Source: Sphingobium quisquiliarum P25 (GTDB lineage Bacteria; Pseudomonadota; Alphaproteobacteria; Sphingomonadales; Sphingomonadaceae). Taken from it: 64,000 bases of DNA. Below are positions 44,202 to 52,073 of the stretch, piece by piece. The number at the start of each line of letters is the position of its first letter. Positions within the stretch are counted from its first letter, which is position 1. The notes under the pieces were generated by a model. The model did no database searches and was not told where the DNA came from. It saw nothing but the letters and a program-made list of their open reading frames with translations. The stretch covers positions 62,001 to 126,000 of the forward strand of contig NZ_ATHO01000070.1 of assembly GCF_000445065.1 (NCBI RefSeq). The letters are read 5' to 3'. Both the position numbers and the translations under genes were made by a program.

Positions 44202-45533
44202 ATGTCCGAGACTTTTGACCTGATCCTGAAGAACGGCACCGTCCACACGCCCGGCGGGGCGGAGAGCGTGGATGTCGGCGTGCGCGGCGGCAAGATCGCG
44301 GCGATCGGCAGCGGATTGGGCGATGCGGGCGAGGTGATCGATTGTACCGGGCTGGACGTGCTGCCGGGCTGCATCGACAGCCAGGTCCATTTCCGCGAGC
44401 CGGGGCTGGAGTATAAGGAAGACCTCGAATCAGGCAGCCGCGCCGCGGTGCTGGGCGGGATCACCGCCGTGTTCGAAATGCCAAACACCAATCCGAATAC
44501 TGACAGCGCGGAACGGGTACGGGAAAAGCTCGATCGCGCGCATCATCGCATGTGGTGCGACCATGCCTTCTATGTCGGCGCGACGGCGGACAATGCGGAG
44601 GCGCTGAAGGAACTGGAGCGGATTCCGGGGACGGCGGGGGTCAAGATCTTCATGGGCGCATCGACCGGCAGTCTGCTGGTGGATGATGACGCCGCCCTGT
44701 CGCGTGTGCTGGCGAGCGGAACACGCCGCGTCGCCATCCATGCCGAGGATGAGGCGCGGATGAACGCGCGCAAGGATTTGCGGGTGGAAGGCGATCCTTC
44801 CTCTCATCCGGTGTGGCGCGACGATGAAAGCGCGATGATCGCGACGCAGCGGATCATTGGGCTTGCCCGCAAGGCGCGACGGCGCATCCACATTCTGCAT
44901 GTGACGACCCCGGCCGAACTGGAATATATCGCGCGGAACAAGGATATCGCCACTTGCGAGGTGACGCCGCAGCATCTGACGCTGGCGGCGGAGGACGCCT
45001 ATCCGCGCCTTGGCAGCTATGCGCAGATGAACCCGCCGATCCGGTCGGCCGCGCATCGCGACGGGCTATGGCACTGGCTGGCGCAAGGCGTGCCCGATGT
45101 GCTGGGCAGCGACCATGCGCCGCATACGATCGAGGAAAAGGCCAAGCCCTATCCCAACAGCCCCAGCGGCATGCCGGGTGTGCAGACGCTGGTGCCGCTG
45201 CTGCTGAACCATGTGGCGGAGGGCAGGCTGTCGCTGCGCCGCTTCATCGAGCTGACCTCTTCGGGGCCGCAGCGCGTGTTCGGGCTGGTGGGCAAGGGAC
45301 GGATCGCGCTGGGATATGATGCCGACTTTACCGTCGTCGATCTCAAGAAGCGGTGGACGGTGGGCAGCGACTGGCTGGCTTCGCGCTGCAACTGGTCGCC
45401 CTTCGAAGGGATGGAGCTGACGGGCAAGGCGGTGGGCACCATCATTCGCGGCCATCGCGTGATGTGGGAAGATGCGCTGGCCAACGAAGCGGTGGGCGAG
45501 CCCGTGCGGTTCGAAGCGACGGAGTTCGCCTAG
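44202..45533 (+). CDS. pyrC: Dihydroorotase (amidohydrolase, type I)
   Basis: The 443-residue amidohydrolase has the metal motif GCIDSQVHFREPG, the carboxylated-Lys segment VKIFMGASTGS, HAEDE and IHILHVTTPAE (metal His), and GSDHAPH with the catalytic Asp. This is the class I dihydroorotase/allantoinase type; dihydroorotase of pyrimidine synthesis is favoured because the motifs fit DHOase and no allantoin genes are near. Allantoinase or hydantoinase cannot be excluded from sequence alone. It ends 3 bases before the rarD stop (convergent). Confidence 0.85.
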   Translation: MSETFDLILKNGTVHTPGGAESVDVGVRGGKIAAIGSGLGDAGEVIDCTGLDVLPGCIDSQVHFREPGLEYKEDLESGSRAAVLGGITAVFEMPNTNPNTDSAERVREKLDRAHHRMWCDHAFYVGATADNAEALKELERIPGTAGVKIFMGASTGSLLVDDDAALSRVLASGTRRVAIHAEDEARMNARKDLRVEGDPSSHPVWRDDESAMIATQRIIGLARKARRRIHILHVTTPAELEYIARNKDIATCEVTPQHLTLAAEDAYPRLGSYAQMNPPIRSAAHRDGLWHWLAQGVPDVLGSDHAPHTIEEKAKPYPNSPSGMPGVQTLVPLLLNHVAEGRLSLRRFIELTSSGPQRVFGLVGKGRIALGYDADFTVVDLKKRWTVGSDWLASRCNWSPFEGMELTGKAVGTIIRGHRVMWEDALANEAVGEPVRFEATEFA

Positions 45534-45536
45534 CAC

Positions 45537-46439
45537 CTAGGCCGCGGCAAGCTGGCTGCGGCGGGCGGCGGCCAGGCCGTCGCCCGCGAAGAGGATGAGG
45601 CCAAGCCAGATCAGGGCGAAGCTCGCCATCTGTCCGTGCGTCAGCTTCTCGCCATAGAGGAAGACGCCGCACAGGAATTGCAGCGTCGGCGCCAGATATT
45701 GCATCAGCCCCAGCGTCGACATGGGCAGGCGGATCGCCGCCATCGCGAAAAGGATGAGCGGCACGGTGGTCAATGCCCCGGACGCGACGAGCATGGCGGT
45801 GAGATAGGTGTTCGTGCCGAAGCTCATCCCGCCATGACTTGCCAGCCAGATCAGATAAGCGACGGCGAAGGGCGTCAGGATCAATGTCTCCGCGCCCAGC
45901 CCCGCCATGGGCGAGACGGGCGTCAGCTTGCGGATCAATCCATAGAAGGCGAAGCTCAGCGCCAGCACGACGCTGATCCACAATGTCGTAAGCGCAGCCG
46001 CCGCCATGATGGCGACGCCCAGGGCCGCCGCGCTTATGGCGAGCTTCTGCACGCGGCTGAGCCGTTCCTTGAGCACCAGCACGCCCAGCGCGACATTGAC
46101 CAGCGGGTTGAGGAAATATCCAAGGCTTGCGGCTATGATGTGGTCGCCATTGACCGCCCAGACGTAGGTCAGCCAGTTGATGGCGATGAAGAAGGCCGAT
46201 CCGGCGAGCGGCAACAGCAGCTTGCGGGTTCGGAGCGCCGTGGCGAGGGGTCCCAGACCCCGCCGCGCGGCGAGAAGCCCAAGGATCAGCAGCAGCGACC
46301 ACAGAACGCGTTGGGAGACGACCTCGACCGGAGCGACTTCATGCAACAGCTTGAAGAAAATAGGCAGCAGGCCCCAGAGGCCATAGGCCGCAAGAGCCGC
46401 GAGCATGCCCGCCCGCAGTTCGGGATTATGCCCGGTCAG
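45537..46439 (-). CDS. rarD: RarD/EamA-type membrane transporter
   Basis: The protein (about 300 residues) has ten hydrophobic helices in two EamA halves with RarD-type features: AAYGLWGLLPIFFKLL at the start, SQRVLWSLLL and LGYFLNPLVNVALGV. RarD members are permease-like proteins with unknown substrate. No ATG lies near the family N-terminus: the first in-frame ATG (46406) is ten codons short. A CTG at 46439 with GGAGG six bases upstream fits family length and overlaps the stop of the upstream gene, so CTG initiation is proposed. Confidence 0.85.
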   Translation of the reverse strand: MTGHNPELRAGMLAALAAYGLWGLLPIFFKLLHEVAPVEVVSQRVLWSLLLILGLLAARRGLGPLATALRTRKLLLPLAGSAFFIAINWLTYVWAVNGDHIIAASLGYFLNPLVNVALGVLVLKERLSRVQKLAISAAALGVAIMAAAALTTLWISVVLALSFAFYGLIRKLTPVSPMAGLGAETLILTPFAVAYLIWLASHGGMSFGTNTYLTAMLVASGALTTVPLILFAMAAIRLPMSTLGLMQYLAPTLQFLCGVFLYGEKLTHGQMASFALIWLGLILFAGDGLAAARRSQLAAA

Positions 46440-46657
46440 AGAAGGCCTCCGCCCACGAACAGGCGCAGCGCGCCGAATGCGGCGACGACCAGGCAGAAAT
46501 TGCGGCCGCTCGTCCGGCTGGATGCCATGCCGATCAACGCGCCGAATAGCGCAAGCGGCACCAGCAGCCAGTTGAGGATCGCCACGAACGGCAGGATCGC
46601 GGGAATCATCAGGATGAGCGCGACGAGGCCGATCAGGATGGACAGTATGTTGAGCAT
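46436..46657 (-). CDS. Small membrane protein, 73 residues
   Basis: The protein starts MLNILSILIGLVALILMIPA and has two or three hydrophobic helices (residues 4-24, 27-46 and 55-70) with little else. I recognise no family. It lies immediately upstream of rarD, and its stop overlaps rarD's proposed CTG start, so the two are likely co-translated. The GGAGG site for rarD is inside its last codons. A longer frame to 46717 has no better start. Confidence 0.7.
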   Translation of the reverse strand: MLNILSILIGLVALILMIPAILPFVAILNWLLVPLALFGALIGMASSRTSGRNFCLVVAAFGALRLFVGGGLL

Positions 46658-46812
46658 CGCCGACACATGGCCATTCCGCAGCCCGTGAGCAAGCCGTCCG
46701 CGAAGGCCAATGCGCATCGACTGGCATCGCAGCTATTTTCCGCCGTTTACCAAAAAGCCTAACGGAAAATTAACTCGCGTTCTTCATGCCTTGTTTACGA
46801 AGGAGTGAGTCG

Positions 46813-47559
46813 ATGGCGCGTTTCCAACTGGCCTGTGCGGCCGCGATGCTGCTGGTGCTGCCCCTGGGCGGATGCGGCAAGGGCGGCAAGGACGCCGATC
46901 TGAACGCGCTGGACGCGCAGCTTACGAACGATGCGGTTGACCCTGCGCTGAAAGGCGCGCTCGCCGGGCAGATCGTGGTCGATCCGAACCTGACGAAACA
47001 GTCGAACCGCAATGCCGTGCGCCCCGCCGACCGGCCAGCCAGCGCCACATTGCCGGTGTTGAAGGGCGACGCTGCCAAGGCGCTTGCCGAATCGGTGAAG
47101 CTGGCGGGCGGCAAGCTGCTGGCCGCGCCCGCTCCGTCGAAGGGCGAAGCGATGGAATCGACCACGACGCTGGCCGCGCTGGCGCGCGAACAGGCGCAGC
47201 CCGGCGGGAACGCCTATTGCCGCAAGAAACTGACCTACGGCATGCAATGGGCCAGCCGCTTGCCCGATCCCTTTACCGTCTATCCCGGCGCGCAGCTGAT
47301 GGAAGCGGCGGGCGCGGACAAGGATGGATGCACGCTGCGCGCGGCGACCTTCGTAACGCCGGTGCCGCGCCAGAGCGTGATGGATTTCTACTATACCCAG
47401 GCGCGGCGATCGGGATTTGACGCCGAACATCAGATATTGGGCGGCAGCCATGTGCTGGGCGGCACCCGCAAGGATGATGGCAGCGCCTTCCTGCTGCTGT
47501 TCACCGACGCACCCGGCGGCAGGACCAGCGTAGACATCATTGCCGACCAGGGCCGCTGA
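46813..47559 (+). CDS. Putative lipoprotein with conserved C-terminal domain
   Basis: The 248-residue protein has a lipoprotein signal peptide (MARFQLACAAAMLLVLPLGGC, lipobox LGGC). After a variable linker, the C-terminal 120 residues form a globular part: PGGNAYCRKKLTYGMQWAS, VYPGAQLMEAAGADKDGC, and DFYYTQARRSGFDAEHQILG. I do not recognise a named family. AAGGAG lies 8 bases before the ATG at 46813. It is a single gene, with crcB following after 67 bases. Confidence 0.8.
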   Translation: MARFQLACAAAMLLVLPLGGCGKGGKDADLNALDAQLTNDAVDPALKGALAGQIVVDPNLTKQSNRNAVRPADRPASATLPVLKGDAAKALAESVKLAGGKLLAAPAPSKGEAMESTTTLAALAREQAQPGGNAYCRKKLTYGMQWASRLPDPFTVYPGAQLMEAAGADKDGCTLRAATFVTPVPRQSVMDFYYTQARRSGFDAEHQILGGSHVLGGTRKDDGSAFLLLFTDAPGGRTSVDIIADQGR

Positions 47560-47626
47560 GCCGCTGTCCGGCCTGCCGGAGATCGGCCCATTTCCTTTGC
47601 CGTGATTTCCCTCTAGGGCGGGCGGC

Positions 47627-48010
47627 ATGAACAATATCCTTCTCGTCATGGGCGGCGGAGCCGTGGGCGCGCTCGGGCGGTATCAGCTTGGCCGCTGGTC
47701 GGGCCATCTGTTTCCTGGTGCTTCGTGGCCATGGGGAACCTTCGCCGCCAACCTGCTGGGCGGCTTTGCCATGGGACTGGTTGCTGGCTGGCTGGCGCGC
47801 TTTCATGGCGCGTCGGGCGAGTCCCTGCGCCTGTTGCTGGCGGTCGGGCTGCTCGGTGGCTTCACGACCTTCTCCTCTTTCAGCCTGGAAATCGTGCTGA
47901 TGATCGAACGGGGGCAGTTCGTCACCGCGTTTGCCTATGCCCTGCTCTCGGTGATTGGTGCCGTCGCGGCGCTGATCGGCGGCCTTAGTCTTATGAGGGC
48001 CTTCGCATGA
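47627..48010 (+). CDS. crcB: Fluoride ion transporter (Fluc/CrcB)
   Basis: CrcB is a dimeric fluoride channel that lowers cytoplasmic fluoride. The 127-residue protein has four hydrophobic helices, the GALGRYQLG and FAANLLGGFAMG turns, and GGFTTFSSFSLEIV, the motif lining the pore with the conserved Phe residues. No fluoride riboswitch-like structure was seen in the 67 bases upstream. It overlaps the pseudouridine synthase gene by four bases. Confidence 0.94.
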   Translation: MNNILLVMGGGAVGALGRYQLGRWSGHLFPGASWPWGTFAANLLGGFAMGLVAGWLARFHGASGESLRLLLAVGLLGGFTTFSSFSLEIVLMIERGQFVTAFAYALLSVIGAVAALIGGLSLMRAFA

Positions 48011-49317
48011 AGGGGCGTCCGCCGGGCAAGCCGCCTGCGCCGTCACGCGGTGGCCGCAAGCCAGGGAGCGGGAGCGGCGCTGCGCCGGGCCGGGCACGGG
48101 GTAAGGCACCGGCAGCGCGCGCACGCAATCCCGAAGCGCCCAAGGCTGCGCCCAAGCCAGCCGCGAAGGCTCCGGTTGCAAAAGCCTCTCCGGCGAAAGG
48201 CGTATCGCTCGATGTCCGCCAATTCCGCGTCGGAGCCGACGATGACGGCATTCGCCTCGATCGCTGGTTCCAGCGGCATTTGCCCGATGTGGGCTTCAAC
48301 ACCGTGTCCCGCTGGGCGCGCACGGGGCAGTTGCGCGTCGATGGCGCGCGCGCCGCTCCGGGCGACAGGATCAGCGAAGGGCAGAGCATTCGCGTTCCTC
48401 CCGCCGAACCCAAGGCAGCCGAAACGGCAAAGCCTCGCCGCGTGCGGCCGCAGCTCAGCGAGGATCAGGTGGCTTTCGCGCAAAGCCTGGTCATCCATCG
48501 CGACGCTCAGGCGATCGTCATCAACAAGCCTCCCGGCCTTGCGACCCAGGGCGGCACGAAGACCGAAGATCATGTCGACGGCCTGCTGGACGCGCTGGAG
48601 TTCGATCTCGATCAGCGGCCCAAACTTGTCCACCGGCTCGACAAGGATACGTCCGGCGCGCTTCTGGTCGCCCGGACGGCGCGATCGGCGGCGTTCTTCG
48701 CAAAGGCCTTTTCCAGCCGCACCGCGCGCAAGGTCTATTGGGCGATCGTCATCGGCGTGCCGTCCATCGACGATGGGATGATCGAACTGCCCATCGCCAA
48801 GCAGCCGGGCACGGGCGGCGAGAAAATGCATGTGGATGAGGAGGAGGGGCTTCCCTCCCGCTCGCGCTATCGCGTAATCGAACGCGCGGGAAATCGCGCC
48901 GCATGGGTCGAATTGCAGCCCTATACTGGCCGCACCCATCAGCTGCGCGTCCATATGGCGGCGATCGGCCATCCTATCGTGGGCGACGGCAAATATGGTG
49001 GAAAGGATGCGTTCCTGTCCGGCACCATCAGCCGCAAGATGCACCTTCATGCGCGGCGCATTCGGGTGGATCATCCCGATGGCGGGCGCGTGGACGTGCG
49101 TGCGGAATTGCCCGAACATTTCGCGGCCAGCCTTGCGTCGCTGGGCTTCGACCTGTCGGCTGGCGACCTTCCGCTGGACGAGGAAATCGAACGGAAGCCG
49201 ACGCGCGAGGATGAGAAGAAGGCGGCGCGCGCTCATGCCAAGCAGGTCCGCAAAGGCCGCCGGGGCGAGCGCCGGTCGCGTGGCGCGGGCGAAAGCCGGA
49301 GCCCGCGAAAGAAATGA
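48007..49317 (+). CDS. RluC/RluD-type pseudouridine synthase with basic extensions
   Basis: The 436-residue protein has an S4 RNA-binding domain (DDDGIRLDRWFQRHLPD, residues about 75-135) and a RluA-family catalytic domain with the catalytic Asp in HRLDKDTSGALL and the signature ELQPYTGRTHQLRVHM. A 65-residue Lys/Ala/Pro/Gly-rich N-terminal region and a 45-residue basic C-terminal tail extend it beyond E. coli RluC (319 residues). It would modify 23S rRNA uridines. It belongs to a four-base-overlap operon with crcB, HAD hydrolase, small membrane protein and ATP12 genes. Confidence 0.92.
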   Translation: MKGRPPGKPPAPSRGGRKPGSGSGAAPGRARGKAPAARARNPEAPKAAPKPAAKAPVAKASPAKGVSLDVRQFRVGADDDGIRLDRWFQRHLPDVGFNTVSRWARTGQLRVDGARAAPGDRISEGQSIRVPPAEPKAAETAKPRRVRPQLSEDQVAFAQSLVIHRDAQAIVINKPPGLATQGGTKTEDHVDGLLDALEFDLDQRPKLVHRLDKDTSGALLVARTARSAAFFAKAFSSRTARKVYWAIVIGVPSIDDGMIELPIAKQPGTGGEKMHVDEEEGLPSRSRYRVIERAGNRAAWVELQPYTGRTHQLRVHMAAIGHPIVGDGKYGGKDAFLSGTISRKMHLHARRIRVDHPDGGRVDVRAELPEHFAASLASLGFDLSAGDLPLDEEIERKPTREDEKKAARAHAKQVRKGRRGERRSRGAGESRSPRKK

Positions 49318-49973
49318 GCAATCGCCTTGCCGTCTTTGATTGCGACGGCACGCTTGTGGATAGCCAGCACAGCATTTGCACCGCCATGACGCGCGCGTTC
49401 GAAGGGGAGAAGCTGGCCGCGCCCGATCGCGCCGCCATCCTGTCGGTCGTGGGACTGTCATTGCCGCTCGCCATTGCGCGGCTGCTGCCGGATGCCGAGG
49501 AAGATTATCATCTGCATCTGTCGGAAGGTTACAAGCGGGCCTTTCAGCACCTGCGCCGCGAAAATATGGTTTCGGAGCCGCTTTACCCCGGCATGGCGGC
49601 ACTGATCCGGGATCTGGACGCTGGCGGATGGCTGCTGGGCGTCGCAACCGGGAAATCCGATCGCGGACTGGCGCTGTGTTTGGAGCATCACGGCATCGCC
49701 GCGCATTTCGTCACGCTCCAGACCGCCGACCGGCATCCGTCCAAGCCGCACCCGTCCATGCTGCTGTCCGCCATGGCCGATGCTGGCGCTTCGCCGGAAA
49801 CCACGGTGATGATCGGCGACACGAGCTATGACATCGACATGGCTCTGGCCGCTGGAACGCGCGCTCTGGGCGTTGGCTGGGGCTATCATCAGCCTGCTGA
49901 ACTGGTGGCGGCGGGCGCGCATGGCGTGACCATGGACAGCAGTGAATTGCATCGCCATATCCACGGCCAATGA
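49314..49973 (+). CDS. HAD-family hydrolase (phosphoglycolate-phosphatase-like)
   Basis: The 219-residue protein has HAD motif I FDCDGTLVDSQHS (nucleophile Asp and acid/base Asp), motif II in GVATGKSDRG, motif III Lys in SKPHPSMLL and motif IV IGDTSYDIDMA. The helical cap between motifs I and II makes it HAD-IA/Gph-like. Substrate is unknown. It overlaps both neighbours by four bases (ATGA). Confidence 0.9.
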   Translation: MSNRLAVFDCDGTLVDSQHSICTAMTRAFEGEKLAAPDRAAILSVVGLSLPLAIARLLPDAEEDYHLHLSEGYKRAFQHLRRENMVSEPLYPGMAALIRDLDAGGWLLGVATGKSDRGLALCLEHHGIAAHFVTLQTADRHPSKPHPSMLLSAMADAGASPETTVMIGDTSYDIDMALAAGTRALGVGWGYHQPAELVAAGAHGVTMDSSELHRHIHGQ

Positions 49974-50254
49974 CTGGCTCTTCTCCCCCGCCGCCGCCTC
50001 CGGCTGACTCTGAAAAGGTGGCCCGCCAGCGCTTCTTCGCGCTTGGCCTTTTCCGGCTTTCGGGCGCGATTATCGTGATGTTCGGCTTCCTCATCCTGAT
50101 GCAGCGCTTCGACTGGGTTCAGGGCGGAAAGGCCAAGGCGATGGGCGCGATCTTCGTGATGGTTGGCCTGTTCCAGTTCGTGATCGTGCCGCGCCTGCTT
50201 CTGTCCCTGTTCCGCAAGCCCGCGCCCCGCGACAACGGGGAGCCGCGCCCGTGA
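49970..50254 (+). CDS. Small membrane protein, 94 residues
   Basis: The protein has a Pro-rich N-terminus and two hydrophobic helices (about residues 27-46 and 58-78), ending PRDNGEPRP. I recognise no named family. It lies between the HAD hydrolase and ATP12 genes with four-base overlaps on both sides, so it is translationally coupled. A role with ATP12 (F1-ATPase assembly) is suggested only by its position. Confidence 0.8.
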   Translation: MTGSSPPPPPPADSEKVARQRFFALGLFRLSGAIIVMFGFLILMQRFDWVQGGKAKAMGAIFVMVGLFQFVIVPRLLLSLFRKPAPRDNGEPRP

Positions 50255-50946
50255 AGCGCTTTTACACGCATGTCGCTGTCCTTGAAGGCGAGGCAGGTTT
50301 CGAGATTCATCTGGACGGGCGGCCGGTTCGCACGCCCGCTCGCGCGCCGCTGGCGTTGCCCCATGCGCTGCTGGCCGAAGCGATCGCTGGAGAATGGCGG
50401 GGGCAGGGCGAACGCATCGATCCACGCTCCATGCCGTTCACCGGGCTGGCGAACGGCGCGATCGATCAGATCGCGGCCGATCGCAAAGGTTTCGCGGCCG
50501 GGATTGCGCGCTATGGCGAGAGTGATCTACTTTGTTATCGCGCGGAGGGGCCAGGCGAATTGGTCGCCCGTGAAGCGGCGGCATGGGACCCGCTGCTGGA
50601 GTGGGCGCGGCGGCGCTATGATGTGACGTTCCGCGTCACGCAGGGCGTCATTCCCGTTGAGCAACCGGCCGAAACGCTGGAGCGGCTCGGTGCGGCGGTA
50701 GGGGCGTTCGATCCATTCACCCTGGCGGGGCTGTCGACGCTGGTCACGCTTTCGGGATCTCTGGTATGCGGCCTTGCCATTGTGGAGGGCGGTCATGACG
50801 GCGATGCGATCTGGTCAGCGGCGGAAATCGACGAAGCCTGGGAAGTCGAACAATGGGGAGAGGATGCCGAAGCCGCCGCGCGCTCTGCCCGGCGAAGGGC
50901 TGAGTTCGGCATGGCGCATGCCTTTTGCGCTCTGATACGGGGTTAG
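50251..50946 (+). CDS. ATP12-family F1-ATPase assembly chaperone
   Basis: The 231-residue protein starts at a GTG overlapping the previous stop (GTGA). It has the ATP12 features KRFYTHVAVLEGEAGFEIHL, DGRPVRTPARAPLALP, IDPRSMPFTGLANGAID and DPLLEWARRRYDV. ATP12 binds the alpha subunit during F1 assembly. It is the last gene of the crcB-rluC-HAD-membrane-ATP12 operon. Confidence 0.92.
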   Translation: MKRFYTHVAVLEGEAGFEIHLDGRPVRTPARAPLALPHALLAEAIAGEWRGQGERIDPRSMPFTGLANGAIDQIAADRKGFAAGIARYGESDLLCYRAEGPGELVAREAAAWDPLLEWARRRYDVTFRVTQGVIPVEQPAETLERLGAAVGAFDPFTLAGLSTLVTLSGSLVCGLAIVEGGHDGDAIWSAAEIDEAWEVEQWGEDAEAAARSARRRAEFGMAHAFCALIRG

Positions 50947-51019
50947 GGCAACGGGCGCGACAGGCTTAGCCCGACACAGGTTAAGCAATGTAGAAGGTCT
51001 GGCGCTGGCCTATTATGCC

Positions 51020-51691
51020 TCAGGCGACGCCCGAAGTCAGCTTGTTCGCGTAGAGCAGCCGCCCCGGTCCGAGCAGGCCGAGCAATTGCGGCAGCATATG
51101 ACGCGCGACGGCAAAGCAGCCTTCACTGCGGCCGACCTTGCCCCAGGTGGCGATGTGGTTTTCGCTGACATAATCCGCGCCATGGATGACGATCGCGCGC
51201 ATTTCGGCATTGTTGTTCTGCGGGTCGAGCCCAGCCAGGCGCATCGCCCGGCCATGCTGGCCTTCATAGATCGTGCCGGTCTTATACGCTCCCGCGCTGC
51301 TGGCCAGCGAGTTGGGTTCGTTGGAGAAGCTTTGCAGCCAGCCGGAATGTTCCGGGTCCGATCCCCGGCCGTGAGCCACCAGATAGGAACTGGCATGTCC
51401 GCCGACGAGATCGACGATATGGAAACGCAGTTCCCGCGAAGGAGCGTTGAAGTCCGCCAGCGCCACGCGGTCGCGCAGCTCGAACATATGCTGATGCTCG
51501 TCCAGCGCCGCCTTGGCGCGGTCGAGCAGCTTTGCATAAGGCTGGTTGGCAAGCGGTCCGGGGACCGGCGGCTTGGGGACGGGCGGCGGTGCGGGCTGTG
51601 GCGCCACGGGCATTGCGCGTCCGGCACTGTCGGCGAGAAATGAAAATGCGAACCCGCTTAAAGCGAGCTTCGTAAAACTACGGCGATCCAT
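51020..51691 (-). CDS. Tat-exported YkuD_2-type murein L,D-transpeptidase catalytic domain protein
   Basis: The 223-residue protein starts MDRRSFTKLALSGFAFSFLA, a twin-arginine signal (RRSFTK), and has a Pro-rich linker. The C-terminal domain has IVIHGADYVSEN and VGRSEGCFAVA, in which the HG, SEGC and Cys nucleophile match the YkuD_2 form of L,D-transpeptidases. The start at 51691 is favoured by the RR motif; the longer frame to 51739 reads through promoter DNA. It may crosslink murein or anchor proteins. It lies beside another L,D-transpeptidase. Confidence 0.82.
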   Translation of the reverse strand: MDRRSFTKLALSGFAFSFLADSAGRAMPVAPQPAPPPVPKPPVPGPLANQPYAKLLDRAKAALDEHQHMFELRDRVALADFNAPSRELRFHIVDLVGGHASSYLVAHGRGSDPEHSGWLQSFSNEPNSLASSAGAYKTGTIYEGQHGRAMRLAGLDPQNNNAEMRAIVIHGADYVSENHIATWGKVGRSEGCFAVARHMLPQLLGLLGPGRLLYANKLTSGVA

Positions 51692-51779
51692 GGAACCTAT
51701 ATAACAAATCGAATGCCCCGCTCCAAGGGCAGGGATCAACGGCTGGCCGCCCGTCTGCGGCGAACGGCCAGCCTTTGCG

Positions 51780-52070
51780 TCAGTCCGTCGCGTTGCTGGC
51801 GTCGTCAGCGCTGCGGTCCAGCCGTGCGGTCATGCCAGTCGCTTCGGCATCATCCAGAATCTGCTGCTGTTCCGAAATGGACGGCGGCGGAGCAGGTTCG
51901 GGCGCTGACGCATTGTTGCCGGGCGGGGGCAGGGGCGCTTCGGGTTCCTCGACGATTACATTTTCCACCGGCGGTTCAACCAGATTGTTGACCACGGGTT
52001 CTTCTTCCTTCTTGCCGCAAGCGGACAGGGCAAGGGCGCCGGCGAGTGCGGCAAGAGCGATGATGCGCAT
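51780..52070 (-). CDS. Small putative lipoprotein, Glu/Pro-rich
   Basis: The 96-residue protein has a lipobox ALSACGKK near residue 18 and a disordered Glu/Pro/Val-rich tail (EEEPVVNNLVEPPVENVIVEEP). I recognise no family. It follows the YcbB-like L,D-transpeptidase gene by 3 bases on the same strand, so it is probably co-transcribed. An envelope location is inferred from the lipobox. Confidence 0.75.
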   Translation of the reverse strand: MRIIALAALAGALALSACGKKEEEPVVNNLVEPPVENVIVEEPEAPLPPPGNNASAPEPAPPPSISEQQQILDDAEATGMTARLDRSADDASNATD

Positions 52071-52073
52071 GGA

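Noticed and set aside
47560-47626. Fluoride riboswitch before crcB
   Set aside because: The 67 bases show no crcB-motif pseudoknot pattern; it is short and lacks the conserved segments I would expect.
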